Assembly: GCA_026120035.1 (NCBI GenBank)
Contig: JALRME010000004.1
Location: 1,116,001-1,180,000, forward strand
DNA from: Coleophoma eucalyptorum
Lineage: Eukaryota; Ascomycota; Leotiomycetes; Helotiales; Dermateaceae
Length of the DNA: 64,000 bases
Direction of reading: 5' to 3'
A model generated the notes under the pieces. The model saw nothing but the letters and a program-made list of their open reading frames with translations, ran no database searches and had not been told where the DNA came from. This document shows positions 11,398 through 24,236 of the stretch, piece after piece. Within the stretch, counting starts at the first letter, position 1; the number at the start of each line of letters is the position of its first letter. A program made the position numbers and the translations under genes.

Positions 11398-14300
11398 ATG
11401 GCCCCCCAAGATAGCTTCATCGAGGATGAAGAGGACACATGGTAAGCCCCTCTTAGCCACAACTCAGGCTCTGCACGATGCGAATCCGACGTGTCAGCTG
11501 TAACCTCTTGGACAAGTATACTAACCAGTACTTCAACAGTCCCCTATGCGTTGAAGAGTTTGACTTGTCAGACAAGAACTTCCGGCCATGCCCATGTGGC
11601 TATCAGGTATTATATTCGATATCAGCACATTCTGAACACTCCTAACCGCTGAAACCCGACAGGTCTGCCAATTCTGCTTTAACAATATCAAAAACAATAT
11701 GAATGGCCTCTGCCCTGCGTGTCGAAGACCTTACGATGAGAAGACGATACAGTGGAAAGTCGTCACACAGGAGGAGTATGTCTTGTCTGTTTTCCAGCCT
11801 TGTGGTGTTGCTGACCAGTTTTCAGGATTGCACAGTTCAAGGCCAATATCCAGAAGAACGCTAAGAAGAAAGCCGAGCAACGACAGAAGGAAGCACAAAA
11901 GCGCGAAGTCGAGACTCTGAATCGAAAGCACCTTGCAGGTCTGCGCGTCATACAGAAGAATCTCGTTTACGTGGTAGGCTTAAGCCCAGGCATACGAGAA
12001 GAGGAAATGCTTCAGACTCTTCGAGGAGACAAATACTTTGGTCAATATGGCAAGATCATCAAAATTGTTGTACAAAAACCAAAGCAAGGGGAGCCACAGA
12101 ATGGCCAGTCTATTGGAGTTTATGTTACCTTTGAAAAGAAAGAGGATGCTGCACGCTGTATAGCAGCTGTTAATGGTTCCCAGAACGGCGAGCGTGTTTT
12201 GCGTGCACAGTTGGGAACGACAAAGTACTGTTCGGCGTATCTTCGAAATGAAACTTGTACCAATAAGCAGTGCATGTTTCTCCACGAACCAGGCGACAAC
12301 GATGACAGCTACTCGCGGCAGGACCTTTCTTCCATTAATAGCGTCAATACCCAGCGTCCCTTGTCGACCGTAGCATCGTCTTCGAGGTCATCTTCTAGAC
12401 AGGCTATTGGCACGCAAGCACCGATACAACAAGCACAAGCTGTCGCTGCAGCCTCGCAACCTATGGCTCGAGGTATTAGCAAGGATGGATCTGATAGTGG
12501 AGATGGCTCGGCATTACCATCCTCTGCAAGTTGGGCAAATCATGGAACGCAACAACGCAGCCGACGAGGTAGTCATGCCACCAGCGGTGCCGCATCCAGC
12601 CCTGCAATCTCACATGTAATGCCTGCAACAACAGAAGCTGTCGAAGACTCAAATTCGATACCAGAACCCCTCGACACTGCCAGCGTCTCTGATACTCCTT
12701 CGGCACCAGCGCCAGCACCAGCACCAGCAGCCACAGAACCTTCCCGACCACCGCGGAACACGGCACTGATAGGCATCTTGAAAGCCATCAATGATCCGTC
12801 GATTACATTCCCTAAGATCGATCCTGTAGGTCATCAAGATTTGGCATTTCCACCACTTTTTGATGAGCACGGTGGTGAAAAGAGAAGAGCTATGCGAGAA
12901 CAGCAGGAGGAAGCACGATTGCATATGGAAGAGGAGCCAATTCTTGATCAACGTCCTGCGCCAGAACCTGCTGAGGAGGAAGAGCCCGAGAGTGGGAGTT
13001 TGCAGCTTGGTGGCGAACCCGAGGATAGAGAGCCAGGCCGAGACGGAGGTTCTGCACAAGGCTTCAGACGCATGAGCAGCCAGATGCCTATCCAAAGAGC
13101 AGCCACCAATGGACCTTTTGGTCCGAACCTCGGCCAGAACTTTCCCCAAAACATTGGCAATTTGAGCTCAATCAATGGACGAACTTTGACCCCACAACAG
13201 CAACACCAACTAGCTCTGTTGAAGGGAGGACAACAGCAAAGTTTCATGGAACAACAATATCCTCCAGGGACTAGCCAATCATCTGCTCTTTTTCAGCAAC
13301 AGAGCCACAATAGGCAATCTTCGCGGTATAGCTTTGCGAACGAGAGTTCTGCTTCTTCCTCTTCAGTCAAGCCTGCAGCTAATCCCAAGCTCATGGCACA
13401 ACAATCATCCATGATGCCTTCCGGGTCTCACGCTCAACAAAATAACCAGTATTATGGCTCCTCTATGCCTGGTCCTCCACCCGGATTAAAATCAACAGGC
13501 ACACCACCTATCGGGATGTTTGGCCAAGGGTTCGGAGGTTCGGCTGCAAGCTCTGTATTCGGAGGTTCGCAGAAAGAAAACAATAGTGATATGCTAAGGG
13601 AGATGCTTCGAAGCCGTGGTGGTATTGGTACTGGTAACAGCCAGATTCATGATACAGGCAAGCGTGAGTACATGTTTCCTTCTTTTCTTCAACAGTACCC
13701 ATCTACCTCCTCCACTCCAGCTCCTGCTTCAAACCTCCTGGCATCGCTCTATGGGCCTCAGCCTGGAGCATTCCATGACTTTCCAAAGCAGAAGAAGAAG
13801 GGGAAGAAGCACAGACATGCTAACACTTCCTCCTCTGGGGGAGGTGGCTTAGTTGATCTTGCGGACCCGAGTATCTTGCAGGCGAGAATGCAACACCAGC
13901 AACAGAGCAATGCCGGAGTCGGACAAGGACTGTTTGGGGGCCAGGCACAAGGTGGGTACAATCCAAGCATGATGTATGGCGCAGGATTCGCACGATGGTA
14001 GACACAAGCATGGTCAGGTGGGCGTTTTTGTGGCGAAGCTTAAACAGCTATTGTTTGTTTTTATGTGGGAATGGCGTTGGCAAAGACCCTTATAAGGGCG
14101 TTGCTCGATTTGCTTTCATCGACGATTCCATTAGCGAGCATGGTCGAGCCCCAAGATGGAGGCTCTGGTTGCTGTGGCGTTATTTTGATATTTGGGAGAG
14201 TGCGGAGATTTCATGGCAACATGGCAACATATTTGTTTCATTACTTTTTTTCCCAGGGCATCCAGACTACAGGTTTTTGGGAAAAGGATCGCGTCGGAAT

Positions 14301-16950
14301 TCCATCATCGTCTTCGTCTCCGCAACATGTACGTTAAAGCCCCGACCCCAAGCCAAAGAGTGGCTGGTCAAATATAACATTCTCACATTTTTTGTGCCAT
14401 GAATCTAGTAGCTTTTCTTTCTTTCGAAGACGATGATGGAATTCGTGAAGTGATTCTTATAGCCTGGACTTCTTTTCATGCTTATCTTCTGTTGCTTGAG
14501 GTCTGCGTTCATATTTGCTAATATGTCGCTTTTTAGACGACCTGGACTTACCTTCCCTCGATGAGGCATCTAAAACTGTCGATCAACTCGTGGCAGACAG
14601 TACAGCGGATGATGCAAGCCCATATGTTTACGACCCGTTCGAAATCGTGTCACGCTCATCAACACCATCGATTCCTCCTGGCTTCGGGCCTCCTGGATTT
14701 GGCCCACCAGGCTTAGCTCTTCCACATGCTCATCCATCACCGTTATTACGTGAGAATCCAATTGCAAAGCCATCATCACGGATTGCTCCGAATGCCGCTC
14801 CCTTTACTCCCTCTCGGACTGCTAGCTCAGCGTTCGCTCCCCGAGCTGCAACACCTCTATCTACTGTATCTCTTCCGCAATCACCAATTGAACGCATTGT
14901 TACTCCAAAACTTGTTGAAAATGCAAAGACTCAAGCAAAGAAAGACATCAAGGCTTTGGCTACCGATACTGGCCTGTCCAAGACCATTGCAGCTGAGGCA
15001 TCAGCTGGGGCAGGTCCTAAAGTTAGCCTGCAATCAGAAGACTTCCCAGCCCTAACGAAAGGTGCACTCAAACAAGCCAACGTCTCCAAGTCTTCTACCC
15101 CAGTAAAAGCTAGCAAGAAGTCAGCCACACCTGCCGGTGCTGGTTCTGCTTCTGCTTCTCAGACACCTGTCAAAGCAAGCCAGAAAATATCCACCCCCGG
15201 TATCTTGAACATATCTGTTCCGACTAAACCTTCGTCTAAGGTGGTCATACCGGCACTAGATCCAGCTATAACTACAGCTTCGGTGCTAAGCACAACTCCA
15301 GAGGTGCTAGCGAAGCCAGCAATTGCTCCTGCTTCCTTTCCACCCCTACCACCTACGACATCGGTTCACTCTCCGGTACCACGAAACCCTCCAAAGACGT
15401 TAAGGGTCATCCCTACGCCGAAGGCGGAGCTGCCTCCAGGAAGCGGAACGCCATCGTCGGCGACATCTATGTTTCCGCCAATTCTGCCTTCGTCACGCCA
15501 ACCTAGTCTTGCGTCAACAACAAGACTCGAACGTCCTGGAACACCAATGAGTGAAATCATATCTGAAACGGCATCAATTACATCTGCATCGATTTCTAGA
15601 GCAAACTCCCCGCCGCCATCTAAAGTTGGCTCTGCTCCAGTAAGAATAACAACTAAGAGTATGCAGAAGAAGCAGCGTCGTGAAGCCCAAAAGGAAAGAG
15701 AGGCAAAGCAGGCAGAGGCTACTGTCCTACCTGAACCTGAAGTTGAAATAGCTCCGATCATGGGTAGAAAGAAGAAACAAAAGAAAGAGAAACAGACTGG
15801 CAGTGCTGCAGGTGGCTCAACACCAGCTATCAGTAGAGCTCCTTCTCCGGGTCATACAGAGACACCGAAAGAAGTTGAGCCTGCTCCAGAACCGGAGGTC
15901 CAAGCTCCTGCCAAACCGGTCCCGGTTGATAAAGAAGCAAACAAAGTTGCCAGTAAGTCGCTGGACAGCAAGGGAAAGGGTAAAACAAAGGCGCAGCGAC
16001 CTCTGACACCGGAGCCTGTCTCTATGGTCACAGAAGTCGAGGAAGAGCCTGCAGAGAAGCCTGTACCTACGCCCTCTACCATTCTTCAAGAACTTGTTGG
16101 CGAAGGAGTTTTTCCTGACCCAGTTAATTTACCTGTACTGAAGCCACCGCCTGGACTCAACTCCCGTCACGAGTTAACTTTGGATATGCAAGACATTGAC
16201 CAAAAGTTGACGATTCACCCTGAAGACCGATCTTCCCTGATCGCTGGGGTTCCAGTCTGGAAGATCACGGAAGGAGCAAGTAGAATAATGCTCACTCCCA
16301 ATGGCGACTGTGTACGCAATCTTACATCTGAAGAGGAGCGTCGCTTTCTCCACTTGCAAGCCAAAATTGCTGAGGAATCTGGACCGACTGCTTTCTTCTC
16401 CGCTAAGCATCATACAAGCAATGGTTTCACCCTTATTGGAGGCCGGGCTGTGCCTAATGGCCCACCTGCATTTTTCCCTATGATCAGTGGTTCTATTCCA
16501 CCCATTGACCCTGTCAGTAAGATACAGCGTGACGAGGCATTGAGTTACATCAACCAATATGTTTTACCATCGCTTTCGACGAACTCACAGCTCGAGAAGG
16601 CGCTCAATGCAAATGCTTTCGATGCAGAGATGATGCGGAATAATGGATCGTCAAGTTCAGCATTTTGGGGAAGCGAAGCTGCAGCCCCTGGCTCTGAACA
16701 AAGCGAGGGCCCATATGGTCCGAACAGCCACGAAGGAATTCTAGCTACAGGCTTAGAGAATATGACTGCTCATTTTGCTGTCAGTAAAGAAATTGAGAGA
16801 GGCCAGCCGCTTGGCAATGTTTCGTTGCTCAGTCTCAGCGAGTCAGAGACCGCAATGCAAATGGCGAGAAAAGAGACAGAGACTCTTGAGAAGAAGTTAA
16901 ATCAGTTGCTAAAGAAGAATAGGCGCCTTTTGCTGGGAACTGGGCATTGA
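11398..16950 (+). CDS. NOT4: CCR4-NOT complex subunit Not4, RING/RRM ubiquitin ligase
   Basis: Exons 11398-11441, 11540-11606, 11663-11775, 11826-13951 and 14537-16950 give 1587 aa. Not4 is the E3 ubiquitin ligase of CCR4-NOT, acting in ribosome quality control and mRNA decay. The C4C4 RING has its eight cysteines at 15, 18, 32, 34, 39, 42, 54 and 57. A basic linker leads to an RRM (about 120-200, NLVYVVGLSP to VLRAQLG) and a C-x8-C-x4-C-x3-H finger (about 210-229). The rest is Gln/Ser/Pro-rich and disordered. The last exon starts with PPGF/PPGL repeats and ends in a conserved-looking block (GLNSRHELTLD to NQLLKKNRRLL). The last intron is 585 nt, far longer than the other three (50-98 nt). 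Its acceptor is strong (TGCTAAT branch, CTTTTTAG), but the donor (GTGGGT at 13952) is less certain. Retaining the intron gives an early stop at 13999-14001. Confidence 0.85.
13952..14536 (+). other. long, possibly regulated last intron of NOT4
   Basis: The 585-nt intron starts GTGGGT and ends CTTTTTAG after a TGCTAAT branch site. If retained, translation adds GYNPSMMYGAGFARW and stops at 14001. The interval contains no other exon that I can place in frame. The open frames in 14002-14402 lack any protein-like character. Confidence 0.5.
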
Positions 16951-17477
16951 CGGTACGCATGGAGTGTCGGAGTAATAGCGTTTGGCGTACTTCATTATTG
17001 CCTTCGGATTATGCTATTGATCCTCATGAGGATCATGTTTTATTGTATGGGTATTGTATTGGTACTGGTTTGGAGATGGGCACGGCAGGTACCCATGACT
17101 TTAAAGAGCATATTACGGATCAGATGAGGAGTTACCAAGGGACAAACGCCTTAGCGACTTCGGAATTGTTACGATTATAATTATGAGCAATTGTAGGATT
17201 ATGGGCGTTAGAAGCCAACAGCGAAATATACATTGTGTCACTCTCCAGCACCTGTGCACTCGCTCTTAAATCCTGGCCATTTCTGCTCTTGGGTACTCAG
17301 ATTTTGATGACCGGAGTAATGGTTGTTCCGTTCTAAGAACCCCGCGAAAAGCCCCTCCAAAGAAATGAGAACGTGCTTACATTTGGACATGAGGACATCG
17401 GACTGCCGGTTGATTCTCCTTACTTTTATTGAGACTCTGCACAACCACAGGAACTGAGTGAAAGCAATCGAACCAAG
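16951..17477. other. intergenic NOT4 to MTAP
   Basis: 527 bp between two genes on the same strand, holding the NOT4 3' UTR and the MTAP promoter. I see no extra gene. Confidence 0.45.
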
Positions 17478-18610
17478 ATGTCATCCCTTCCAACTGAATT
17501 CAAAGGTCGGAATATCTCTGTTACTCTTCAATTCTTTTGCTGACAAAAGTTCTGTCTAGGTGCCGTTCACATTGCAGTGATCGGAGGCACAGGTCTGCAA
17601 AAGCTAGAAGGTTATGAGCCAGTAGCTGTCGTAAACCCCAAAACACCATGGGGTTATCCATCGTCGCCCATTCACATCCTCAAGCATAACGATACTCCCA
17701 TCGCATTCCTCTCCCGACACGGTGATCATCACCAGCACGCTCCACACGAAGTTCCCAACCGAGCCAATATTGCTGCCTTGAGACATTTGGGTGTGAGAAC
17801 AGTCATTGCTTTCAGTGCTGTGGGCAGCTTGCAAGAGGAGATCAAGCCTAGAGACTTTGTCGTGCCAGATCAGGTTATTGATCGCACAAAGGGTTGGTTA
17901 TTCGGAATCTTACTGGGGTTGTTAAGTTGCTTATTGAGTATAGGTGTACGACCCTTTACTTTCTTTGAGAAGGGGCTTGTCGGCCATGTTGGTTTTGCAG
18001 ACCCATTCGATCCCAAGATCGCAGAGGTGAGAGCTCCCTTATTGGATTGTCATAACGGATTACTGACCTCAATCTAGGTTGTGAAAGAATGTGCCCACGC
18101 ATTGGCTGGGGATGGGGTCGTGCTTCACGAGAAGGGAACCATCATCTGTATGGGTAAGTAATCCCCTTTACGTTCTTTCAAAAATGCGCAGTACTAAGGA
18201 GTTGAACAGAAGGACCACAATTCTCCACTCGCGCTGAATCGCATATGTACCGCTCATGGGGAGGATCTGTTATCAACATGTCTGCACTACCTGAAGCCAA
18301 GCTGGCACGCGAAGCAGAGATGGCTTACCAGATGATCTGTATGGCCACAGACTACGACTGTTGGAAGTCGACCGAAGACGTTGATGTAGCTATGGTCATG
18401 TCCCACATGAGTGCCAACGCGTCAAACGCTAAGCTGCTGATTGGTGCTGTTTTGGATAAATTATCTCATGAAAATAACTCCGATTTGGTGCAGGGTAAGC
18501 ACTGGGTTGGTGTCACCACCGGCTTCTTGAAGTTTGTCACCAAGCCCGAGGGAAGAAGCCAGGAGGCTTTGGATAACGTTGAGTACCTGTTTCCAGAGTG
18601 GTTGAATTAA
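17478..18610 (+). CDS. MEU1: 5'-methylthioadenosine phosphorylase
   Basis: Exons 17478-17505, 17560-17892, 17944-18026, 18078-18153 and 18210-18610 give 306 aa, the usual size of the family. MTAP splits 5'-methylthioadenosine with phosphate into adenine and 5-methylthioribose-1-phosphate, the first step of methionine salvage and a sink for the polyamine by-product. The start of the core, HIAVIGGTGL, carries the phosphate-binding glycine loop. SRHGDHHQHAPHEVPNRANI, TKGVRPFTFF, EGPQFSTRAES and the Asp in ATDYDCW complete the purine/MTA phosphorylase (PNP type II) signature. All five exon joins are in frame. Two donors are weak (GTCGGA and GTTGGT), but the joins restore strongly conserved sequence, so I trust them. 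Confidence 0.95.
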
Positions 18611-18850
18611 TAGGCTTGATGATTACATGATAATGAATCGATAGATAGACTTCTAGCCCAACATCAACTGCTGGCACATATCAAGTCATGTCAAGCACAG
18701 AAATCTAGAGCCATAGACTTGATTCAGCCTCCAGAGGACACTATATTTTGCAAATTAATATTATGCCTTGAGAGACTGAGATGCAAGGAAAAAAGTCATG
18801 AATTAATGCACATAATTTCAAAATCAAACAAAATAACTGCTGTATTATAT
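18611..18850. other. short convergent 3' intergenic
   Basis: 240 bp of A+T-rich sequence between the stop codons of MTAP and MED13. No gene is visible. Confidence 0.5.
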
Positions 18851-21800
18851 TTACATCATGGTATACAGCGCTTTAACTGCTTTCTCAGCAGCAGCAATGT
18901 GCCAAGGCCTGCCATCCCTCACGCCATCCGCAACGCCTCTAACCTTGGCAATGGTTGCAAGGCCCCTAAAATACACAATAACCTCTCTCAAGAGACCTTC
19001 ATGAAACGTCCTCGGGTTTGCAACCAAGCTATCACTGTGCATGATATTTACCTCCAGAACAACGGGGGCATCAGAACTGTTCGTGCCGCCGCGTTTGATC
19101 AGGTAGCCGCTTATGAGTGCGGGATTGAACTCTAGCAGTGATCGGGAATTGTTTAGTCGATGTGAGAGGACTGCGCCCCAACTTTGATCGGTCATATCGA
19201 TTAATCGTGCGTCGCTGTCGGGTTCGATAGGATTTTCATTTGGTGGAGCTGGTGTGGTCACCGGTTCTCGCATCGGAGTAGCTGCGCTATCTGGAGACAC
19301 GATTGACGCTGCTTGTGGCGTCGATACTGGTGTAGGTACTGATTGAGACGATGATGCAGTAGGTGCCATTTTAATAGCTTCCGGCAAGACTTGTAATGAT
19401 GGATTTGTGTTTGCAGATATCAATGTAAGGCTTAAATGTGCTTCTGATTCCGTTGATGCGAGTCCTGTCCAAAACTCCATCTCAGAGGGATCCATGACTC
19501 CTACTTTGGTGATCATTAGCCGCCAGTGAATCTTTTTGTGCGCAAAGATGCCCGATGTTGTTTTCCAGATTTCGTGAGCAATATCAGAGAATGGTGTAGA
19601 TATGGGCTCGTTTTTCCGTCCAAGACAATATGATGCTGTCATCTGTTGGCATCCCCGATTGTCTGTCCAGGCAGCTGTAATCCATCGGTCGTCGATGCTT
19701 TGTGCATAAGCAACATGCAAACAAGAATTTTCTTGCAAGAGAGATGGCGAAGGTGTAGGGTTCAGCTTGAATTCTATCCCCTTTGGGAAAGGACGTTCAA
19801 GTTGAATTGCTGGAGCGGCGGAGGAAGTGTTGAAATCAATACAACGGCCATAAACTTCCATTGCAAGTCGAGCATAATCTGTAGGTTTGGGAACAACAAG
19901 GGCCGTAGATGAGGCTACAAAATCCAAAGGAATAAGCTGCAAAACAAGCTCTGTAGCCATACTGGTTTTCCTTTCTGCTAGGCCTCTTCTGTAAAGGTTA
20001 AAGAGATGCTCAAACGCTGAGCACATGTGGACCAGCAGTCCTGGGGTTTCTGTATCATACACGCAGTAGACGACGATGTTTTTCTCTTGTCCTGGCGGGG
20101 AGGAAAGGAGTGCTTTACTCAATTTGGCCATTGCCTCTTTGGCGATGGCTAGAGTATAGATCTGTGAGGTTTGCTGAGAGTCCACAGGTAATGGCAACAT
20201 ACCAGAGTCCAGATTTGGTGACTCCAGCCGCTCGTGTGTTCCAAACCTGTAAGATTCATAGATACTCCGCATCTCATCAAGAAATATGCTAACTCGTCCA
20301 GATATGCCTTCTATTGCTGGATGAACACAAACTGCACTAACATCCTTAGGGCCTTGCGATGGCCCAAGCCCTAGATTGTCCCAGAAGGACACAGCTGAAG
20401 GTAGCACGGTGAGGTTCGTGTCAGCTCGTCGTACTTCCAGACGAGGAAGAGGAAGTGGGAAAATGTGATTTGTCCTAGAATCGTGTGGAAAGTTCGGGCC
20501 CCTGGGATGTGGTGTTGGCCTTGGAGGTAGACGAAGAGCTTGGTTTAAGACAGGTATTCCCTGGATCTCTAGAAAAGAGCGCATGGAGCAGACTGTGATA
20601 TTTGCAAGAAACATTTTTGCTGCTTGCGCCAAGCCATGCAGGACTGTTCTTGTAGTATAAAGTTGACTTTCAATAGAGTCGGAATCGTAGCTTGAGATGT
20701 TTGGCAACGCAAGCGTGCTTGATACAGCTTGGTCGGCGAGAATTTGAGCAGTAGCCATGTACTCAGCATCTGAGAGGATTGTAGGATATATGGCTTGTAT
20801 AGGAGATTTAATATATGGTGCCAACGACCAATCCGCTGGGTCTGTTCCAAACATAGGAGAAATATCTCCGGCGCTGGAGCATGGGGTGCTCACAGACTGG
20901 TCTGGATCGACACACAGAGCTTGGAAGGAAGACGCCACGGATCCCCCGTCAGTAATGTCACCGCCGCGTTTTCTCTTCAGCCCGGAATAGAGCGCTATTG
21001 TTGCGCCGTCGGTGTTGTGTCCCGTATCATCAAGTTCTGAGGCTGGGCTCGTAGCATCGGACTCAATAGCAAGATCTAAGTCTTGGACCATGGGATCTCC
21101 TTCATGATCAATATCATCCAAACTGAGCAGTTGAGCAAATTGCGGCGTGCGATGTCCATTCATTTTTGACTTTTTACGCCGTTGCAGATACTCGGTCTTG
21201 GGTATATCAAGAGCGGGGGTATTGAGACACAAGCTATTTTCCATATACCCAAACCGCCCATTGACCCCATACTTGTCATCTAGTGCAAGTGATGTCGAGT
21301 CGAACTCAACTTTGTTGAATGCGCTAGCCCGCCTCGATTTCTTCAGGATTGTACTTTCCTCCTGTCTTTCCTTGCTTAGGTTTCCTCTGGATAAAAGCTT
21401 GAATACTGCTTCTTTGTCGAAAGTTTGTTGAACATGGGCTTGTGGAATAGAGGGAGTCTTGAAGACTATTAATTTCTCTTCAGTATGGGGACTCTCTTTC
21501 TTGACAACTTGTTGAGCTTGCTGTGTATTGCCCAAGATATCTTCTTGATTGACATTATCAACATGGCGAAGATCTGAAAAGAAATCCTTATCTCGTTCAC
21601 TATTACCACTCTTCCTTCGACTATTGCTTGGTGCCGGAAGATCAGATGTTTCTGACTTGCTCGGTGCAACGAGTGTGTCCGTAACATCAGCATTTTGAGT
21701 AGTTGGTAAAGCATCCGGCTCATCGAAGAAATTAAAATCAGCATCTGTGATATCTGTATCTCCAAAAAGATCGCCCCCGATATCGTCGAAAAGATTATCA

Positions 21801-23486
21801 TTATCATTACCAGTCTCGCTATCCTGGAAGTGTACATTCGGCTTTGTCGAGGGCTGACGACCATCTGTCGAATCCCATACAGTAGCATCGCTGTTGGAGG
21901 TGCGACCTTGCACTCTCGCTGCATCGGTATCTGTCGCAAAGAAATGACTTGGGTTCCCAGGTGTAGATACTGTTCCATCGAAGGACGGTGTAGCCCCGAC
22001 TGGTTGCTGAATAGCGTCGGGAGGCGTAGGGTATATTGCACCGGCATTGCTTCCTCTACGCAATGCTGCGGGAGAGAAGTTGCTTGTAAGCAGAGCACGG
22101 GAGTCTCCTTCAACTTGCTCACGAGATAGAGCCTCTGCAACCTGTCTGTCTTTTTTATGTCTCATAATAGCCTTTGCTCGTTCTTCTTTGCCGATGAACC
22201 ACCCTTCTGCAAAGGCTAAGGGATCTTGACCGCCAGCGATGCCGTTTGAGGATTGATGTAATGAAAAATCCATTTGACGAGCCTGAAAGCAAAGGACTGC
22301 CGGCCATGGAAGAGGGCTTAGGTCTCCAATCCACGCAAGACTTCGAGGAAGCCCGTTTTGAGTAGGAGAGTTTCCCTGGACAACTCGGACGAGGATCCAA
22401 CCTTCGTTATCTATCATAGCCGTATTCAAACCTTTGCTGCCGAGCCATTCTAATAGGCCCGATTTCCACGCTTTAATTGACTTGCTATTGAGGTTGAATC
22501 GTGGCTGGTCGGAAGGACTCAGAGGCAGCTGGGAAAAGTCCACAGCAGCTGGTATCTGGTCCCCTTCCAAGGTACTGAAGAAGTAAGCAGCCTGGCCACA
22601 AGGTGCCAGCCATAGATTGGTGCCTTCACAAATATCACCAGAACGACGTGTGAGCTCCGGAGTATCTATGAGGCTCCTAAATTCTGGGGCAAGCTCGCAA
22701 TGGGCCTTTACAACGAGAGTTCCCAAGGATGTAAGACTTATGTCTAAAGTTGCAACACTGATGGTCGCAATTCTCATAGGGAACGTCTTCTGTCGCCGCA
22801 GAGTATCTGATAGCGGAGTGACAATCAGGGTCCTTGAATTGAGAGGGATATAATTGTGATCGCGACAGAGAAAATACACCATCGATTCAAGCACAGCTGA
22901 AATGAAGCGTTCATGGATGCCTCTCAAAGCATTTATAGAATCAGGGCTGAAGGACGGTTTGGCAGTGGCAGTAGGCGTTGGCGCATCTTGAGGCGTTTGA
23001 GCACCATTAGCTTGCACAGATTTGTTGTTCGCTGCTTGCGCACTCCGGACTGTGCTCTCGAGCGATGAGGATGGAGATGAGTTATTGCTGGGGACATTAT
23101 AAATGCTCGTCGGTGCTTGCTTGCCTGACAGCCTGGAAGGCTCATATATCCCACGTCCTCTGGAAACGACTATTCCATCTTTTATTTCGGAGGTCGCATG
23201 TATATCTACATGAGGCTGTGTCTCCGGTGTCGATGCTGTTGATCGAAAGTGCCATATTCCAGGTTTGACTGGATCGCAAAGTACCAGCGCTCCCTTCTGT
23301 CGCCATGATGCCTCAACTCTGCGCAACTGAACCCTAGGATCTTTCGAGATATCCTTACGAGCCTCGAAGAATTCGTAATGTATTGAAGCGTAATTATTCT
23401 GAGGCAATGCGTCAGAGTAGAACATACAGGTACTGTACTTGACTTACAATGGATATCACGTTTGTAGCATATTCGCCGGGCTCCAT
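18851..23486 (-). CDS. SSN2: Mediator kinase-module subunit 13 (Ssn2/Med13)
   Basis: Exons 23486-23448 and 23398-18851 (minus strand) give 1528 aa. Med13 links the CDK8-cyclin C-Med12 module to core Mediator and helps repress or tune RNA polymerase II transcription. The N-terminal block (NNYASIHYEFFEA, EASWRQKGALVL, KPGIWHF) and the C-terminal half (PLPRLEVRRADTNLTVLPSA, FWDNLGLGP, DRWITAAWTDNRG) are typical of the fungal Med13 N-domain and PIWI-like regions. A long disordered Ser/Asp-rich middle (about 500-900) separates them. The true start is MEPGEYATNVISI in a 39-nt first exon, followed by a 49-nt intron (GTAAGT to CCTCAG); the ATG at 23425 lies inside that intron and should not be used. 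The N-terminus is extended by disordered sequence, as usual in filamentous fungi. Confidence 0.88.
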
Positions 23487-24236
23487 GTCGTAGCCCGGTG
23501 CACCTCATTGATCAAAGGGCTGCAGGAGTGTTCCCAAGACTCCAAGATGATACACGGAGCTTGGTCACCTGCATTCAACTGCTGTTGATGGAGCAATGAT
23601 GTATAAGGTCTCTTGTTGGTTGAATGCGTGTCTAATGTGGGATGCGCTGGGCTCCATCTCAGCTGAGGAGAGTTGGACGGGGTAAAAGACTATCTGGACG
23701 CATACAGATGGAAAGAGAGTAGGCGCAAGACTTGAAGGTGTATTTGTTATCGCTCTCGAGAGTGAGTGAATGCGCAGCAGGTGAATACAGCGCAACGCAA
23801 CGCGATGCAACGATCGGGGTTTTTACCGCACAACCGACTTGAGGGTTAGATCTGAGGATTAGGCTCGGGCGATTTTGAGCCTAAGGGATCATTCTAACAA
23901 TATTTCCTGACCACGTCCTTTTACTTATTTAAACGTCAATAAGGTAAAGGGATCTACGTATCTCTGCAAACCTATTTCGTTATTTATCTCATAAAAATTA
24001 GATCCGATTATTAGCAGTTAAGACATTTCTGAGGGTTGAGACACCTTAGCTGGGACAATCTGGGGTGGTGACTAAGCTAGGTAAGGTAAGGGTATCCGGA
24101 GTACGCGATACAGTAATCGCAGCTCGGCTGCTACCCGCCGCTAAAGTGATAAGTTCTGATAGAGAAAGAAAAATTTCTGGATCGCAAAGACCATGAACTT
24201 TGTTGTTTTCCTTGCATCAGGACCAACATCGTCATC
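23487..24236. promoter_or_regulatory. divergent MED13/ENP2 intergenic
   Basis: 750 bp between divergent start codons. The half nearest MED13 has average composition; 23870-24120 is A+T-rich with repeated GGTAAGG/GGATC-like words. No gene is visible. It should hold both promoters. Confidence 0.4.

Noticed and set aside
14002..14402. Open frame of 135 codons after the NOT4 short-form stop
   Set aside because: No protein character, no ATG in good context, and it lies in the long intron.
23405..23425. ATG at 23425 as MED13 start
   Set aside because: It lies inside the first intron. The in-frame true start with a 39-nt first exon gives a better N-terminus.
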